IMG/VR virus record: IMGVR_UViG_3300042518_001429
Location: 27,892-91,891 of that record
Length of the DNA: 64,000 nucleotides
Origin: a virus
Strand: one strand, 5' to 3'
The number at the start of each line of letters is the position of its first letter. Within the stretch, counting starts at the first letter, position 1. The position numbers were made by a program, and so were the translations under genes. The notes below the pieces were generated by a model. That model saw only the letters and a program-made list of their open reading frames with translations. It was not told the origin of the DNA and did not search any database. Shown here piece after piece: positions 46,944 to 55,325 of this stretch.

Positions 46944-48935
46944 ATGATTACAAACTATACCTCTGACCTGTTACCAGAAAAATTTTTACAGAAATATATT
47001 AATAAAGAAGTTCCTTGGGGCTTTAATGGTTTAGGGTATATTGTCTATAAAAGAACCTATGCTAGAAAAATAGAAGGTACAGACAACACTGAGGAGTGGT
47101 GGCAGACGGTAGCCCGTTGTATTAATGGTGCACAAGAGATTGGTGCTGACTATACACCAGAAGAAGCTCAGCGTTTGTACGATTTAGTTTTTAATCTTAA
47201 GTGTAACTTTGCTGGGAGAATGCTTTGGCAGTTGGGTACTGAAACAGTTAAGAAATTTGGTGCTAACTCTTTGCTTAACTGCTGGTACTGCAGTATTAAC
47301 GACCCAAAGACGTTTCTCTTTATCTTTGAGAACTTAATGCTTGGTGGTGGTGTTGGTTTCTCTATTCGCAGAGAAGATATCCACGAGCTTCCTAAAATTA
47401 AAAAGAGTGTATCTATTGAGCATCAATGCACTAAAGATGCTGACTTTATTGTACCTGATTCACGTTCTGGTTGGGTTGAATTGCTTCGTAAAGTTTTAGA
47501 TGCTTATTATGTAACCGGTAGATCGTTTAGTTACTCTACTATCCTTGTAAGAGGTTCGGGCGAGCGTATCTCGGGTTTTGGAGGCACGGCTTCTGGTCCT
47601 GGTATTCTTATTGAAGGTATTGAAAAGATTTCTAAAATTTTACAATCGAGAGAAGGTAAGAAACTTCGTTCTACAGACGTTCTTGATATTTGTAATATTA
47701 TTGGTTCTATTGTTGTGGCTGGTAATGTTCGTCGTTCAGCTCAAATTGCTCTCGGTGATCCAGATGATTACCTCTATCTTAGAGCTAAGAACTGGTCATT
47801 AGGTAATATACCTAACTGGAGAGCAATGTCTAATAATACAATCTATGCTGATGACTTCTCTCATATTTCTAGTGAGATTTGGACAAATGGTTATATTGTA
47901 GATAAAGAGACAGGATTTGCTAAAGGGGAACCATATGGTTTCTTTAATCTTCCTTTATCTCAAAGGTTTGGTCGTCTTAAGGATGGGGCTATGAAATCAT
48001 CTAAGCTTTATCCTACAAACGAAGACAATGTATTAGGTACTAATCCTTGTGCTGAGATCTCCCTAACATCTTATGAGTGCTGTAATCTTTCTGAGTTGTA
48101 TCTTAATAATATTACTTCTGTTGAAGAGTTAACCGACTGTGCAACTTTGCTTTATAAGACACAAAAAGCGACAGCAGCAATGCCTTTTATTCACGATGAG
48201 ACTAACAAGATTGTTCATAAGAATATGCGCTTAGGTCTTGGTGTTACCGGCATCTGTCAGTGTTCAGATGAGAAGATTCAATGGCTTGATAAGGCCTATG
48301 AAGCTCTTCGTAAGTTTGATAAAGAGTGGTCAAACCATAAAGGCTATCCTGAATCAATTAAGCTAACAACAGTTAAGCCTTCTGGTACTTTATCCTTGTT
48401 GGCTGGCTCAACACCTGGGGTTCACCCTGCTTATTCACCGTTCTATATTCGTAGAGTGAGAATGGGGTCTGGAGACAAGCTTGTTAACATCTGCCGAGAT
48501 CTCGGTTATCATGTAGAATATGTTCGCGGTTTTGATGGTAAGGACGATCATTCAACAGTAGTAGTTTCATTTCCTTGTTCTGCAGGTAATGAATGTGTAG
48601 TAGCTAAATCAATGACAGCTGTTCAGCAGCTTGACTTAGTTAAGAAGCTTCAAACCTATTGGTCAGATAATGCTGTATCAGTTACAGTGTATTATAAACA
48701 AGAAGAGCTAGAAGAGATTAAAGCCTGGCTCGAATATAACTACGAGACATCTATTAAGTCTGTATCGTTCCTGCTTCACAATGAGCATGGATTTGCACAA
48801 GCACCTTATGAAGAGATCTCTGAAGAAGAATATAAAAAGCTCTCTGAGAAAGTAAAATCAATTACCTCAATTAATATCGGTCAAGGTGATATTGAGAGTA
48901 TGGAATGTGCGGGTGGAGCTTGCCCGATTAAGTAA
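46944..48935 (+). CDS. nrdJ: Class II (adenosylcobalamin-dependent) ribonucleotide reductase
   Basis: A 663-residue monomeric-type reductase that should turn ribonucleoside triphosphates into deoxyribonucleotides with adenosylcobalamin as radical source. Key residues are visible: NCWYCS (C113 as likely first redox cysteine), NVRRSAQIALG, TNPCAEISL (C369 as radical cysteine, E371), the ECC pair (C380 as likely second redox cysteine), KPSGTLSLLAGSTPGVHPAY, and the C-terminal redox pair C-A-G-G-A-C. The similarity is to the Lactobacillus leichmannii type. No class I small subunit or class III activator is nearby. Being on the plus strand between baseplate gp25 and a fibre gene, it is embedded in structural genes. 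Confidence 0.9.
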   Translation: MITNYTSDLLPEKFLQKYINKEVPWGFNGLGYIVYKRTYARKIEGTDNTEEWWQTVARCINGAQEIGADYTPEEAQRLYDLVFNLKCNFAGRMLWQLGTETVKKFGANSLLNCWYCSINDPKTFLFIFENLMLGGGVGFSIRREDIHELPKIKKSVSIEHQCTKDADFIVPDSRSGWVELLRKVLDAYYVTGRSFSYSTILVRGSGERISGFGGTASGPGILIEGIEKISKILQSREGKKLRSTDVLDICNIIGSIVVAGNVRRSAQIALGDPDDYLYLRAKNWSLGNIPNWRAMSNNTIYADDFSHISSEIWTNGYIVDKETGFAKGEPYGFFNLPLSQRFGRLKDGAMKSSKLYPTNEDNVLGTNPCAEISLTSYECCNLSELYLNNITSVEELTDCATLLYKTQKATAAMPFIHDETNKIVHKNMRLGLGVTGICQCSDEKIQWLDKAYEALRKFDKEWSNHKGYPESIKLTTVKPSGTLSLLAGSTPGVHPAYSPFYIRRVRMGSGDKLVNICRDLGYHVEYVRGFDGKDDHSTVVVSFPCSAGNECVVAKSMTAVQQLDLVKKLQTYWSDNAVSVTVYYKQEELEEIKAWLEYNYETSIKSVSFLLHNEHGFAQAPYEEISEEEYKKLSEKVKSITSINIGQGDIESMECAGGACPIK

Positions 48936-48939
48936 AATA

Positions 48940-50829
48940 TTATTTTAACTGGCTTTTAAGTTCCTGTACTTCTTGAGATAATTCCTTTATTGCTTCTATC
49001 AACAAGGGAACTAATCTCTCATATTTAACAGCTAAAATACCATCTTCGCGTCGGGCAACAACTTCCGGAAGGATTTTTTGTACTTCTTGAGCTATCACAC
49101 CTACGTCATGTTTACGGACAAAATATGAATCTTCACCACCTCGAGATTGAATATATTCATCTGTCCAATCATATTCAACTCCAGTAATCTGTTTAAGTTT
49201 GCTTAATGCAGATTTAATTGGGGTTACATTTTCTTTAAGGTTAATATCTGAAGAATAAAAAGCAGTTACATCATTACTAGCTCTTATTTCACCGGTGGTA
49301 CCGGATGCTGGAGTCCCAACACCTAAAGAGCCAAATTGTACGGAATTACCAGTACTAAGTTCTAAACTAGTTCGAGCAGTTGCTGCATCTGTTGCCCCTG
49401 TACCGCCGTTAGCTAGTGCTAGTACGGTACCACTCCAATTACTATTATTGATTGTAGAAAGTGTAGCTAGAGTGCCAAGCCCTAAATTAGTTCGGGCAGC
49501 AGAGACAGTTGTTGCCCCTGTACCACCGTTAGCTATAGCAGCAGTACCGAGAAGGTTAGTCGCGTTGGTAGCATTTGTTGCATTAGTCGCGTTGGTAGCA
49601 TTAGTCGCGTTGGTAGCATTAGTCGCGTTGGTAGCATTTGTTGCATTACCAACGGTAATACTACTCGGGCTTACCCAAGAGGGAATTGAGCCGGTACCGT
49701 TAGTTTGTAAGAGTTGCCCTAAGGTTCCTGCAGCTAAGTACGCTGTTGAATTAGCGGCGCTTTGATAAACTATTGATTGGGCAGTGCCACCGGTTAAATT
49801 TGCAGTATTTGTTGAAGTGCCAAAAATACTACCTGACGCACTGATGTTTCCTGCTACAGTCAATCTCTGATTTGGAACCTGGGTACCTATACCAATATTA
49901 CCTGGTTGGGTTAACCAAATTTGGGAATTATTTACTGCAATATTATCATTAACATCAAATGTTAAACCGAGAGCTGTAGTAGTGGCATCCTGCGGAGATG
50001 CGGCTTGTCTTCTAGCTTTAATACCAAGGCTCACACTTTCACCAAAACCTGGTGTAGTAAAACCAAAACTTGCAAGAGAGGAAATAGTGCCCGTTGTTGT
50101 AGCAAGATCTCCGACATTAGTGGTTAGTAATTTACTAGCAGCTGTACCACCAAAACTTGTATTAATTGTTAGTCTCGCGTTCGGGCTTTCGTTGTTTATA
50201 CCTACTAAGCCTGTACTCGACCAATATGGTCGACCGGTGCTGAGCTTTACAGGTGTTATAGCTCCAGTACGTATATTTTCAGTACGTACAGCTTCAGAAC
50301 CAGCATATGCAGGATTTATATCGGTGCCCTTTAAACGTAAACGAGAACCACTACTGTCTACAATTATATCAGTGTAATCTCCGTCTACGAGCGCACCACC
50401 GCCCCCTGTGGATACAGTCTGATTTACCCATTTTGTTCCGTTCCAAACTAAAGCTTGATTGATTTGTAAAGTAGTAATAGTTACGTCTTGTAATGCACTT
50501 AAACTTGCAGATGTTAATAAAGCTTTACCGGTTTGTAAAATGTTGCCTCCAAGTTTAAAAGTGTCAATAGAGTTATTAACTATCTCTGCAGAAAGTATGT
50601 TATTACGACTATTGAAGTTAAGATTAATAGTTGGGGTACTTCTAGCAGATAAGCCTACAGCGTAAGATGAGACGGCTAAAACTAGACTTGATACTGTTTC
50701 AATACGAGAGTCGAAATTAGTGCTGTTTTGATTTATATAAAATAAAGAATCCCCCATACACCAATCTCTGTGTATGCGATAGGGTGCTGGACCGCTAGGG
50801 GGAAAACTGGTATCCGTGTTTAAAGCCAT
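48940..50829 (-). CDS. Tail fibre with S74 intramolecular chaperone
   Basis: A 629-residue fibre. The N-terminus contains the anchor-like [20 protein letters not shown]. The middle has fibre shaft motifs ([15 protein letters not shown] near 215, [14 protein letters not shown] near 325) and a ten-fold N-A-T repeat near 395-425. Residues about 530-629 are the endosialidase-chaperone (peptidase S74) domain: [33 protein letters not shown], and a C-terminal coiled coil. These chaperones trimerise the fibre and cleave themselves off. Its stop is four bases from the convergent reductase stop. Confidence 0.88.
   Translation of the reverse strand: MALNTDTSFPPSGPAPYRIHRDWCMGDSLFYINQNSTNFDSRIETVSSLVLAVSSYAVGLSARSTPTINLNFNSRNNILSAEIVNNSIDTFKLGGNILQTGKALLTSASLSALQDVTITTLQINQALVWNGTKWVNQTVSTGGGGALVDGDYTDIIVDSSGSRLRLKGTDINPAYAGSEAVRTENIRTGAITPVKLSTGRPYWSSTGLVGINNESPNARLTINTSFGGTAASKLLTTNVGDLATTTGTISSLASFGFTTPGFGESVSLGIKARRQAASPQDATTTALGLTFDVNDNIAVNNSQIWLTQPGNIGIGTQVPNQRLTVAGNISASGSIFGTSTNTANLTGGTAQSIVYQSAANSTAYLAAGTLGQLLQTNGTGSIPSWVSPSSITVGNATNATNATNATNATNATNATNATNATNATNLLGTAAIANGGTGATTVSAARTNLGLGTLATLSTINNSNWSGTVLALANGGTGATDAATARTSLELSTGNSVQFGSLGVGTPASGTTGEIRASNDVTAFYSSDINLKENVTPIKSALSKLKQITGVEYDWTDEYIQSRGGEDSYFVRKHDVGVIAQEVQKILPEVVARREDGILAVKYERLVPLLIEAIKELSQEVQELKSQLK
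49555..49648 (-). repeat. 9/18-bp tandem repeat encoding (Asn-Ala-Thr)n
   Basis: Roughly ten 9-base units encode N-A-T repeated in the fibre shaft. An 18-base higher-order unit (plus-strand AGTCGCGTTGGTAGCATT) appears three to four times exactly, indicating recent duplication by slippage. Confidence 0.85.
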
Positions 50830-50834
50830 ATAGA

Positions 50835-51335
50835 TTATTTATTGCTATTTTCTTCTACAATAGTAGATTCTATTACTTCTATAGTTTCTTCTTGAACATT
50901 ATTTAAAAGCTGTTTAAAAATCTCTTCTCTAGAAGCTACTAAATTAACAGTATTATTAGTAACATTTCCAGGTAATGAACCGGCTATAGCTTTCTTACCT
51001 TCAATATCAATAGCTTTAAGCTCTTTATCAGTTTTAGCTTTTTTATTCTGTAAATTAATTTTATTAAGAGCCTCAATGGCTTTTGTTGTAGAAGAAATAA
51101 GTTCAGAAAGAGCGGCTATCTCGTCAGGGTTCTGTCCTTGTACAATAAAGTCTTTTAAATCACTAACTGCACCTAGACCGGCGTCAATTAAGGTACCGGT
51201 CTTTTGTAAAATGTATTCATTAATATTATCTTCAGTAATATGAGTCGGGGTACCTCTAGGAACAGACTTAGCTGTTGTAGGTTGAGGAAACGAAAAAGAA
51301 GACAGTTCGTCTAAAAGAGTATCTAAATCTGACAT
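50835..51335 (-). CDS. 16: Small terminase subunit gp16-like
   Basis: A 166-residue helical protein starting [14 protein letters not shown] at the ATG at 51335, preferred to the TTG one codon upstream. The middle section, [20 protein letters not shown] followed by [20 protein letters not shown], resembles the helical core of T4-like gp16 from environmental phages, in which a helix with TLxxxGxxA is followed by a KTxxDTxxKL-type helix. It would recognise viral DNA and regulate packaging. The large subunit gp17 is not in the window. The match is by pattern only. Confidence 0.6.
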   Translation of the reverse strand: MSDLDTLLDELSSFSFPQPTTAKSVPRGTPTHITEDNINEYILQKTGTLIDAGLGAVSDLKDFIVQGQNPDEIAALSELISSTTKAIEALNKINLQNKKAKTDKELKAIDIEGKKAIAGSLPGNVTNNTVNLVASREEIFKQLLNNVQEETIEVIESTIVEENSNK

Positions 51336-51389
51336 CAAATTAATTAAGCTGCTAGTTGCTTTTTATAAACTTCATAGTATTATATCAAA

Positions 51390-51554
51390 ATGGAAACTAT
51401 TGTTAACACAATTAATGGAACTTATATTGTTCCTGCTGACAAACAAGATCAATTAATTCAGTGGCTAGAAATTAATGCCGTTAGACCTGGTCAAAGACCA
51501 ATTGGAGAAATCAAAGAGGGTCAGTATACTGGACGTCAATTAATCAATGAATAA
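51390..51554 (+). CDS. 54-residue protein overlapping dUTPase start
   Basis: An ORF of 54 residues starting METIVNTINGTYIVPADKQD and ending RQLINE. The C-terminal half is basic/polar with GQRPIGEIKEGQYTGRQL. Its last eight bases (ATGAATAA) contain the dUTPase ATG, so the two are probably translationally coupled. The start lies 55 bases from the divergent gp16-like gene. It has no recognised family, but good codon structure and coupling support it as real. Confidence 0.6.
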   Translation: METIVNTINGTYIVPADKQDQLIQWLEINAVRPGQRPIGEIKEGQYTGRQLINE

Positions 51555-52029
51555 TACATTTTCATATACAATGCTAAGTTATAATACAAATTCAGGAGTA
51601 AGGTTTCTTAAAACTCATCCTGATGCAGTTCTACCTGAACGCAACCATAAAGACTCTTTTACAGGAGATTCTGGCTATGATGTAACAGCCGTTGAAGATA
51701 CGATAATTCCTGCGCGAGGGGCTGCTACTGTACCGGTTGGTCTTAAATTAGCTTATTTACCACAAGGTGTTTGGATTAGAGTGGAGTCTCGTTCTGGTTT
51801 ACAATTTAAATACGGTCTTCAAGCCTTCAACGGAATTATTGACAACCAATATAGAGGGGATTTAGGTATTCGTATTCTTAATCATTCTGATAACGATTAC
51901 ACAGTTAAGAAAGGTGACAGAGTTGCACAATTTGTTCTCTATCCTCTTGTTACTTTAGATTCGTTCTGGTCTGAAACCGTACATGAAACTGAACGAGGTG
52001 AAAAAGGGTTTGGCAGTTCCGGTCATTGA
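51547..52029 (+). CDS. dut: dUTPase (dUTP diphosphatase, trimeric)
   Basis: A 160-residue enzyme that hydrolyses dUTP to dUMP, preventing uracil incorporation and feeding thymidylate synthesis. All five family motifs are present: DSGYDV (41-46), ESRSGLQFK (motif 2, S81-G84), GIIDNQYRGDLGI with catalytic D99 (motif 3), GDRVAQFVL (motif 4) and RGEKGFGSSGH at the C-terminus (motif 5). Starts at ATG overlapping the previous stop; a second in-frame Met at residue 9 is possible. It works with the reductase encoded 2.6 kb to the left. Confidence 0.95.
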   Translation: MNNTFSYTMLSYNTNSGVRFLKTHPDAVLPERNHKDSFTGDSGYDVTAVEDTIIPARGAATVPVGLKLAYLPQGVWIRVESRSGLQFKYGLQAFNGIIDNQYRGDLGIRILNHSDNDYTVKKGDRVAQFVLYPLVTLDSFWSETVHETERGEKGFGSSGH

Positions 52030-52044
52030 TAGTATAATCAATAC

Positions 52045-52950
52045 ATGTTTAATAATCTATACGTAGAGCGTTATAGGCCTAAAAAGCTCGAAGATATTGT
52101 TCTTACTAACGAAGAGCGTCAGTACTTTGAGTCTTTAAAGTCAAAAGAAGAAATTCCTAATCTTCTGTTTGCAGGTAATCCGGGTACTGGTAAGACTACA
52201 CTCTCTAAAATTATCGCAACTGATATCTTAGACTGTCAGTATCTTTATATTAATGCCTCTGATGAAAACGGTATTGATACTATTCGTTCTAAAGTTATCG
52301 GGTTTGCTTCTACGAAATCCTTAGATGGTAAGTTAAAGATAGTACTCTTTGATGAATGTGATGCTCTTACTTTAGATTCACAGAAAGCTCTTCGTAATGT
52401 TATTGAAGAGTATTCACATAATACGAGATTTATCTTTACTTGTAACTATCTGTTCAAGGTCATTCCTGCTCTGCAATCTCGCTGTCAGATCTTTAATCTA
52501 ACACCTCCTCTTGATGGAGTATTGAACAGAGTAGTAGCTATACTTAAACATGAGGGAATCACCGTTCCTGACACCGAGAAACCTAAGCTAGTAGAGCTTG
52601 TTCGCTCTGGTTATCCCGATTTACGGCGTATTATTAACGATATTCAGAAGTTCTCTTATACGGGAACTTTAACGATCAAGGATAACCAAGTTAAAGGGGT
52701 TGCTAATAAAGTAGTAGACAAGATTAGAGGTAAGGTTACACCTCATGAACTTCGTAAGTATGTTATTGAAAGGGAGCAGGAATTTTCTGGAGACTATCTT
52801 CAGCTTCTTAAAGAGATGTTTGAGGTAATGTTTGAGTCAGATACTAATGCTAATAACCTTCTTATAATCTCAGAAGGCATGTACAAGGATGCCATTGTAA
52901 TTGATAAAGAGATTAACTGGTTTAGTACCTGTTTAAAGCTTTATAATTAA
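52045..52950 (+). CDS. 44: Clamp loader ATPase gp44-like
   Basis: A 301-residue AAA+ ATPase of the sliding-clamp loader family. Walker A is GNPGTGKTT (44-52), Walker B is IVLFDECD (99-106) and the arginine finger is in the SRC motif (145-147). Length is close to T4 gp44 (319). It should load the sliding clamp gp45 at primer ends. The partner gp62 and the clamp are not in the window. It begins 15 bases after dut and its 3' end overlaps a convergent gene by four bases. Confidence 0.92.
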   Translation: MFNNLYVERYRPKKLEDIVLTNEERQYFESLKSKEEIPNLLFAGNPGTGKTTLSKIIATDILDCQYLYINASDENGIDTIRSKVIGFASTKSLDGKLKIVLFDECDALTLDSQKALRNVIEEYSHNTRFIFTCNYLFKVIPALQSRCQIFNLTPPLDGVLNRVVAILKHEGITVPDTEKPKLVELVRSGYPDLRRIINDIQKFSYTGTLTIKDNQVKGVANKVVDKIRGKVTPHELRKYVIEREQEFSGDYLQLLKEMFEVMFESDTNANNLLIISEGMYKDAIVIDKEINWFSTCLKLYN

Positions 52951-53210
52951 CGGCCACAACACTTCTTTGTGTAACCGTGAACAGGTCTAGGTGTTGAATA
53001 CGTTGTTGTATTAGTAATAGACTTAGGAGGATTAGGGTCAGTAACTGGAGGGGCTTCTGTTATAACATATGTACGTGCATCAGATATTGCCTGTTCTTGA
53101 GAATTATAGGCTTTAGTTGTATAAACGAGTTGGTTAGTACTTGATAAAAATACTTTACCAACATATTGATTATTTTCAAGATTAAACGACGTATAGTATT
53201 TTGTATTCAT
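52947..53210 (-). CDS. Small unknown protein with C-terminal Cys pair
   Basis: An 87-residue protein with an acidic/polar beta-type N-terminal half (YTSFNLENNQYVGKVFLSST) and a Pro/Thr-rich C-terminus ending YTKKCCGR. It sits five bases downstream of the hub-like protein in the same direction and overlaps the clamp loader end by four bases. Likely a virion accessory, but unassigned. Confidence 0.6.
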   Translation of the reverse strand: MNTKYYTSFNLENNQYVGKVFLSSTNQLVYTTKAYNSQEQAISDARTYVITEAPPVTDPNPPKSITNTTTYSTPRPVHGYTKKCCGR

Positions 53211-53215
53211 ATATT

Positions 53216-54961
53216 TTATAGAGTGCCGTAAAGGTTAACAGAAGAAGCTGCAAATCTATGCATTTTAATAGCTGTTATATCATTGTAGTATATTTCAGAT
53301 TCAAAAATATGTTTAATATCAATAATAAACCATTGTCCATAAAATTTATCTTCAAACTCTCCAGATTCAACTCCGTCAATTTTATCAATAGCTATAAATC
53401 TACCTGACTCTCTAAAAGGTAAACCAAGAGTACGAAAATTTATGCACGCGTTTTGAAAAACTCCAATTTTTAATAATTTTTGTAAACCAATACTTTGTCT
53501 AATATCGGGGTTATCACCATCATTAGAAAAGGTAGGTTTAAAATTTAAATCTTTCTTTTCTTCTTCTAAATTTATTAAAAATATCTCATCACCGGAGCCA
53601 CTTTTGTATAACTGCTTGATATACCTATCAGACATAAATTTTCGGGCTGTTGTAACACTATTATTATCATACTCAATATTTAAAACTCTATTTTTATAGT
53701 CAAAAGAATAAACAGGTCTGTTACAAAAATCTTGAGCATTAGTAGCAGCTGCTATATCAACGAAACGGTAGTTCTGTATATAACTATATCCCGGACTTGT
53801 AATATCAATATTATTACTTGAATTATCGCCTTTTGGTGCTCTATAGGCCTTGTTAGCACTATCGGCGCCGTAGCCCTGTACAAAGAAGTGCTCAATTTGA
53901 TATTGGCCCGGGCCTGTTTGTGTGTTCCCAGCTTTTTCAAAAATTTTTGAAATTGGTTTTAATGATAGTTGACCTATATCTGTTTCATTTGGTCCTTTTT
54001 CTTTTTTTAAAAGACAGAAATCGAAAACTTTATTAGAAAAAGGGCGTCCACCTCTAGGTGGTTGCGGGCCTGCAGGAGATGATGGAATAAATTCACTACT
54101 GACATGCTTACTATACATATACATCAAACTATCATACGCAGTAGCAAATGCAGGTGCCGTATAAAAGATATTTGCGGCACCAATATCGAAGTCAGGACCA
54201 ATGTTGACAGTAGGGGGGTAATTAAACCCAAAACCACTACCGATAGACGGGTCCATATAGCCACCTAAAGAGCCTTGTTTACCGCTCTCACTTAAGCCTA
54301 GATCGATTATTTCTTTAATTGCTTCTCCGGTTTTTAGCACACCTTGCGTACCGTTATCAAGAGTTGGGTCGACAGTACTTTTTGTAGATAGCCCTGTAGA
54401 GTATTGAACCACTCTTGTATTCAGTCTTTGATACCAACAATCCCAAAAATATAACTTTAATGCTTTAATTGTACTACCGGCGGCATTTCGCGAACCTTGT
54501 GGTAAATCAATTTCTTCTCTATCATAAATTGAAAACAAAAAAGATAATGTCCAAAACTTTCTATCACTTTGAGATGAATAACTTTTATTGTTGGAAGGAT
54601 TTGTTTTGGGTATCATCCGTATACGCAATAAATCAAGTCCGTCGTTTCTAAAAACGTAATTCCCTCGAGGGGTTAATATAGATTGTCCGTAATCACTACT
54701 TTGATTTGCAGGGGCACTTTCTGGTGAGTGCATTACAGTAATTGTTCCTTGAGCGGCCCAGTTTGCCAGGGTGTCATTAATAGTTAAATTAACAATAGAG
54801 TTAGGGTTTAAAGGTACTCGTTGATTTATACTGTTTCCTCCGCTATTATCTAACCATATTTCTACCTCGTATTCAACTTGATTAAATTTTGTATCAACAA
54901 TAAAATCAGTATCTAAAGTGGTTGTTGTTCCAGCTATACTATCAAGTGATACGGCAGACAT
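53216..54961 (-). CDS. Baseplate hub-like protein (gp27 candidate)
   Basis: A 581-residue beta-rich protein. The N-terminal part (FNQVEYEVEIWLDNS, VNLTINDTLANWAAQGTITV) and the C-terminal part (FRESGRFIAIDKIDG, then FYGQWFIIDIKHIFESEIYY) fit the hub fold seen in gp27-type proteins, in which an OB-like pair frames the protein. The middle is variable. It lies next to gp53 in a run of hub and tube genes. The precise gp27 identity is inferred, and T4 gp27 is shorter (391). Confidence 0.6.
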   Translation of the reverse strand: MSAVSLDSIAGTTTTLDTDFIVDTKFNQVEYEVEIWLDNSGGNSINQRVPLNPNSIVNLTINDTLANWAAQGTITVMHSPESAPANQSSDYGQSILTPRGNYVFRNDGLDLLRIRMIPKTNPSNNKSYSSQSDRKFWTLSFLFSIYDREEIDLPQGSRNAAGSTIKALKLYFWDCWYQRLNTRVVQYSTGLSTKSTVDPTLDNGTQGVLKTGEAIKEIIDLGLSESGKQGSLGGYMDPSIGSGFGFNYPPTVNIGPDFDIGAANIFYTAPAFATAYDSLMYMYSKHVSSEFIPSSPAGPQPPRGGRPFSNKVFDFCLLKKEKGPNETDIGQLSLKPISKIFEKAGNTQTGPGQYQIEHFFVQGYGADSANKAYRAPKGDNSSNNIDITSPGYSYIQNYRFVDIAAATNAQDFCNRPVYSFDYKNRVLNIEYDNNSVTTARKFMSDRYIKQLYKSGSGDEIFLINLEEEKKDLNFKPTFSNDGDNPDIRQSIGLQKLLKIGVFQNACINFRTLGLPFRESGRFIAIDKIDGVESGEFEDKFYGQWFIIDIKHIFESEIYYNDITAIKMHRFAASSVNLYGTL

Positions 54962-54970
54962 ATAAAAGAA

Positions 54971-55321
54971 TTAATTTTGTGTTAGTAGTTCAGCAAGTAT
55001 TATTTTGACAACTTGTATTTTTGGTATTTTAATAAGGGTACCAGGTATAACTGAAGTTATAGGGTTACTGATATTATTAGCCAGTAGTATTACCCACCAT
55101 ACATTAGGGGTATTATAAACTTTGTAAGATATAAAAGGCCAGGTATCACCATACGCTATACTATATGTATCGAAATAACCGGCCGGTAAATTTTGAGGAA
55201 AAGCAACTGTTTGAAGTAAATTATAGAAATAACGTTCGTCCTTATCAGTGAAAATATTGAAAATATTTTCATAATTTTCATTGGTAAGTTTTGGTAAATC
55301 AGAAAAACTGTTTTGTTTCAT
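54971..55321 (-). CDS. 53: Baseplate wedge protein gp53
   Basis: A 116-residue protein with the gp53/LysM-like core: YSIAYGDTWPFISYKVYNT followed by NVWWVILLANNISNP, then IPGTLIKIPKIQVV. These match the conserved order in T4 gp53 (196), although this protein is much shorter, and similar short forms are usual in environmental T4-like phages. It links wedges into the baseplate. Next to the hub-like gene. Confidence 0.8.
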   Translation of the reverse strand: MKQNSFSDLPKLTNENYENIFNIFTDKDERYFYNLLQTVAFPQNLPAGYFDTYSIAYGDTWPFISYKVYNTPNVWWVILLANNISNPITSVIPGTLIKIPKIQVVKIILAELLTQN

Positions 55322-55325
55322 TTTT

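Noticed and set aside
49555-49648. CRISPR-like direct repeats
   Set aside because: The repeat is contiguous without spacers and codes in frame for Asn-Ala-Thr.
49295-49765. 156-residue plus-strand ORF rich in V-A-L repeats
   Set aside because: It is the mirror of the Asn-Ala-Thr repeat of the S74 fibre gene on the minus strand and has no independent support.
49982-50377. 131-residue plus-strand ORF
   Set aside because: Lies entirely inside the fibre gene on the opposite strand and has no signal of its own.
17354-50829. Diversity-generating retroelement
   Set aside because: No reverse transcriptase and no template/variable repeat pair with A-specific changes was seen in the window.
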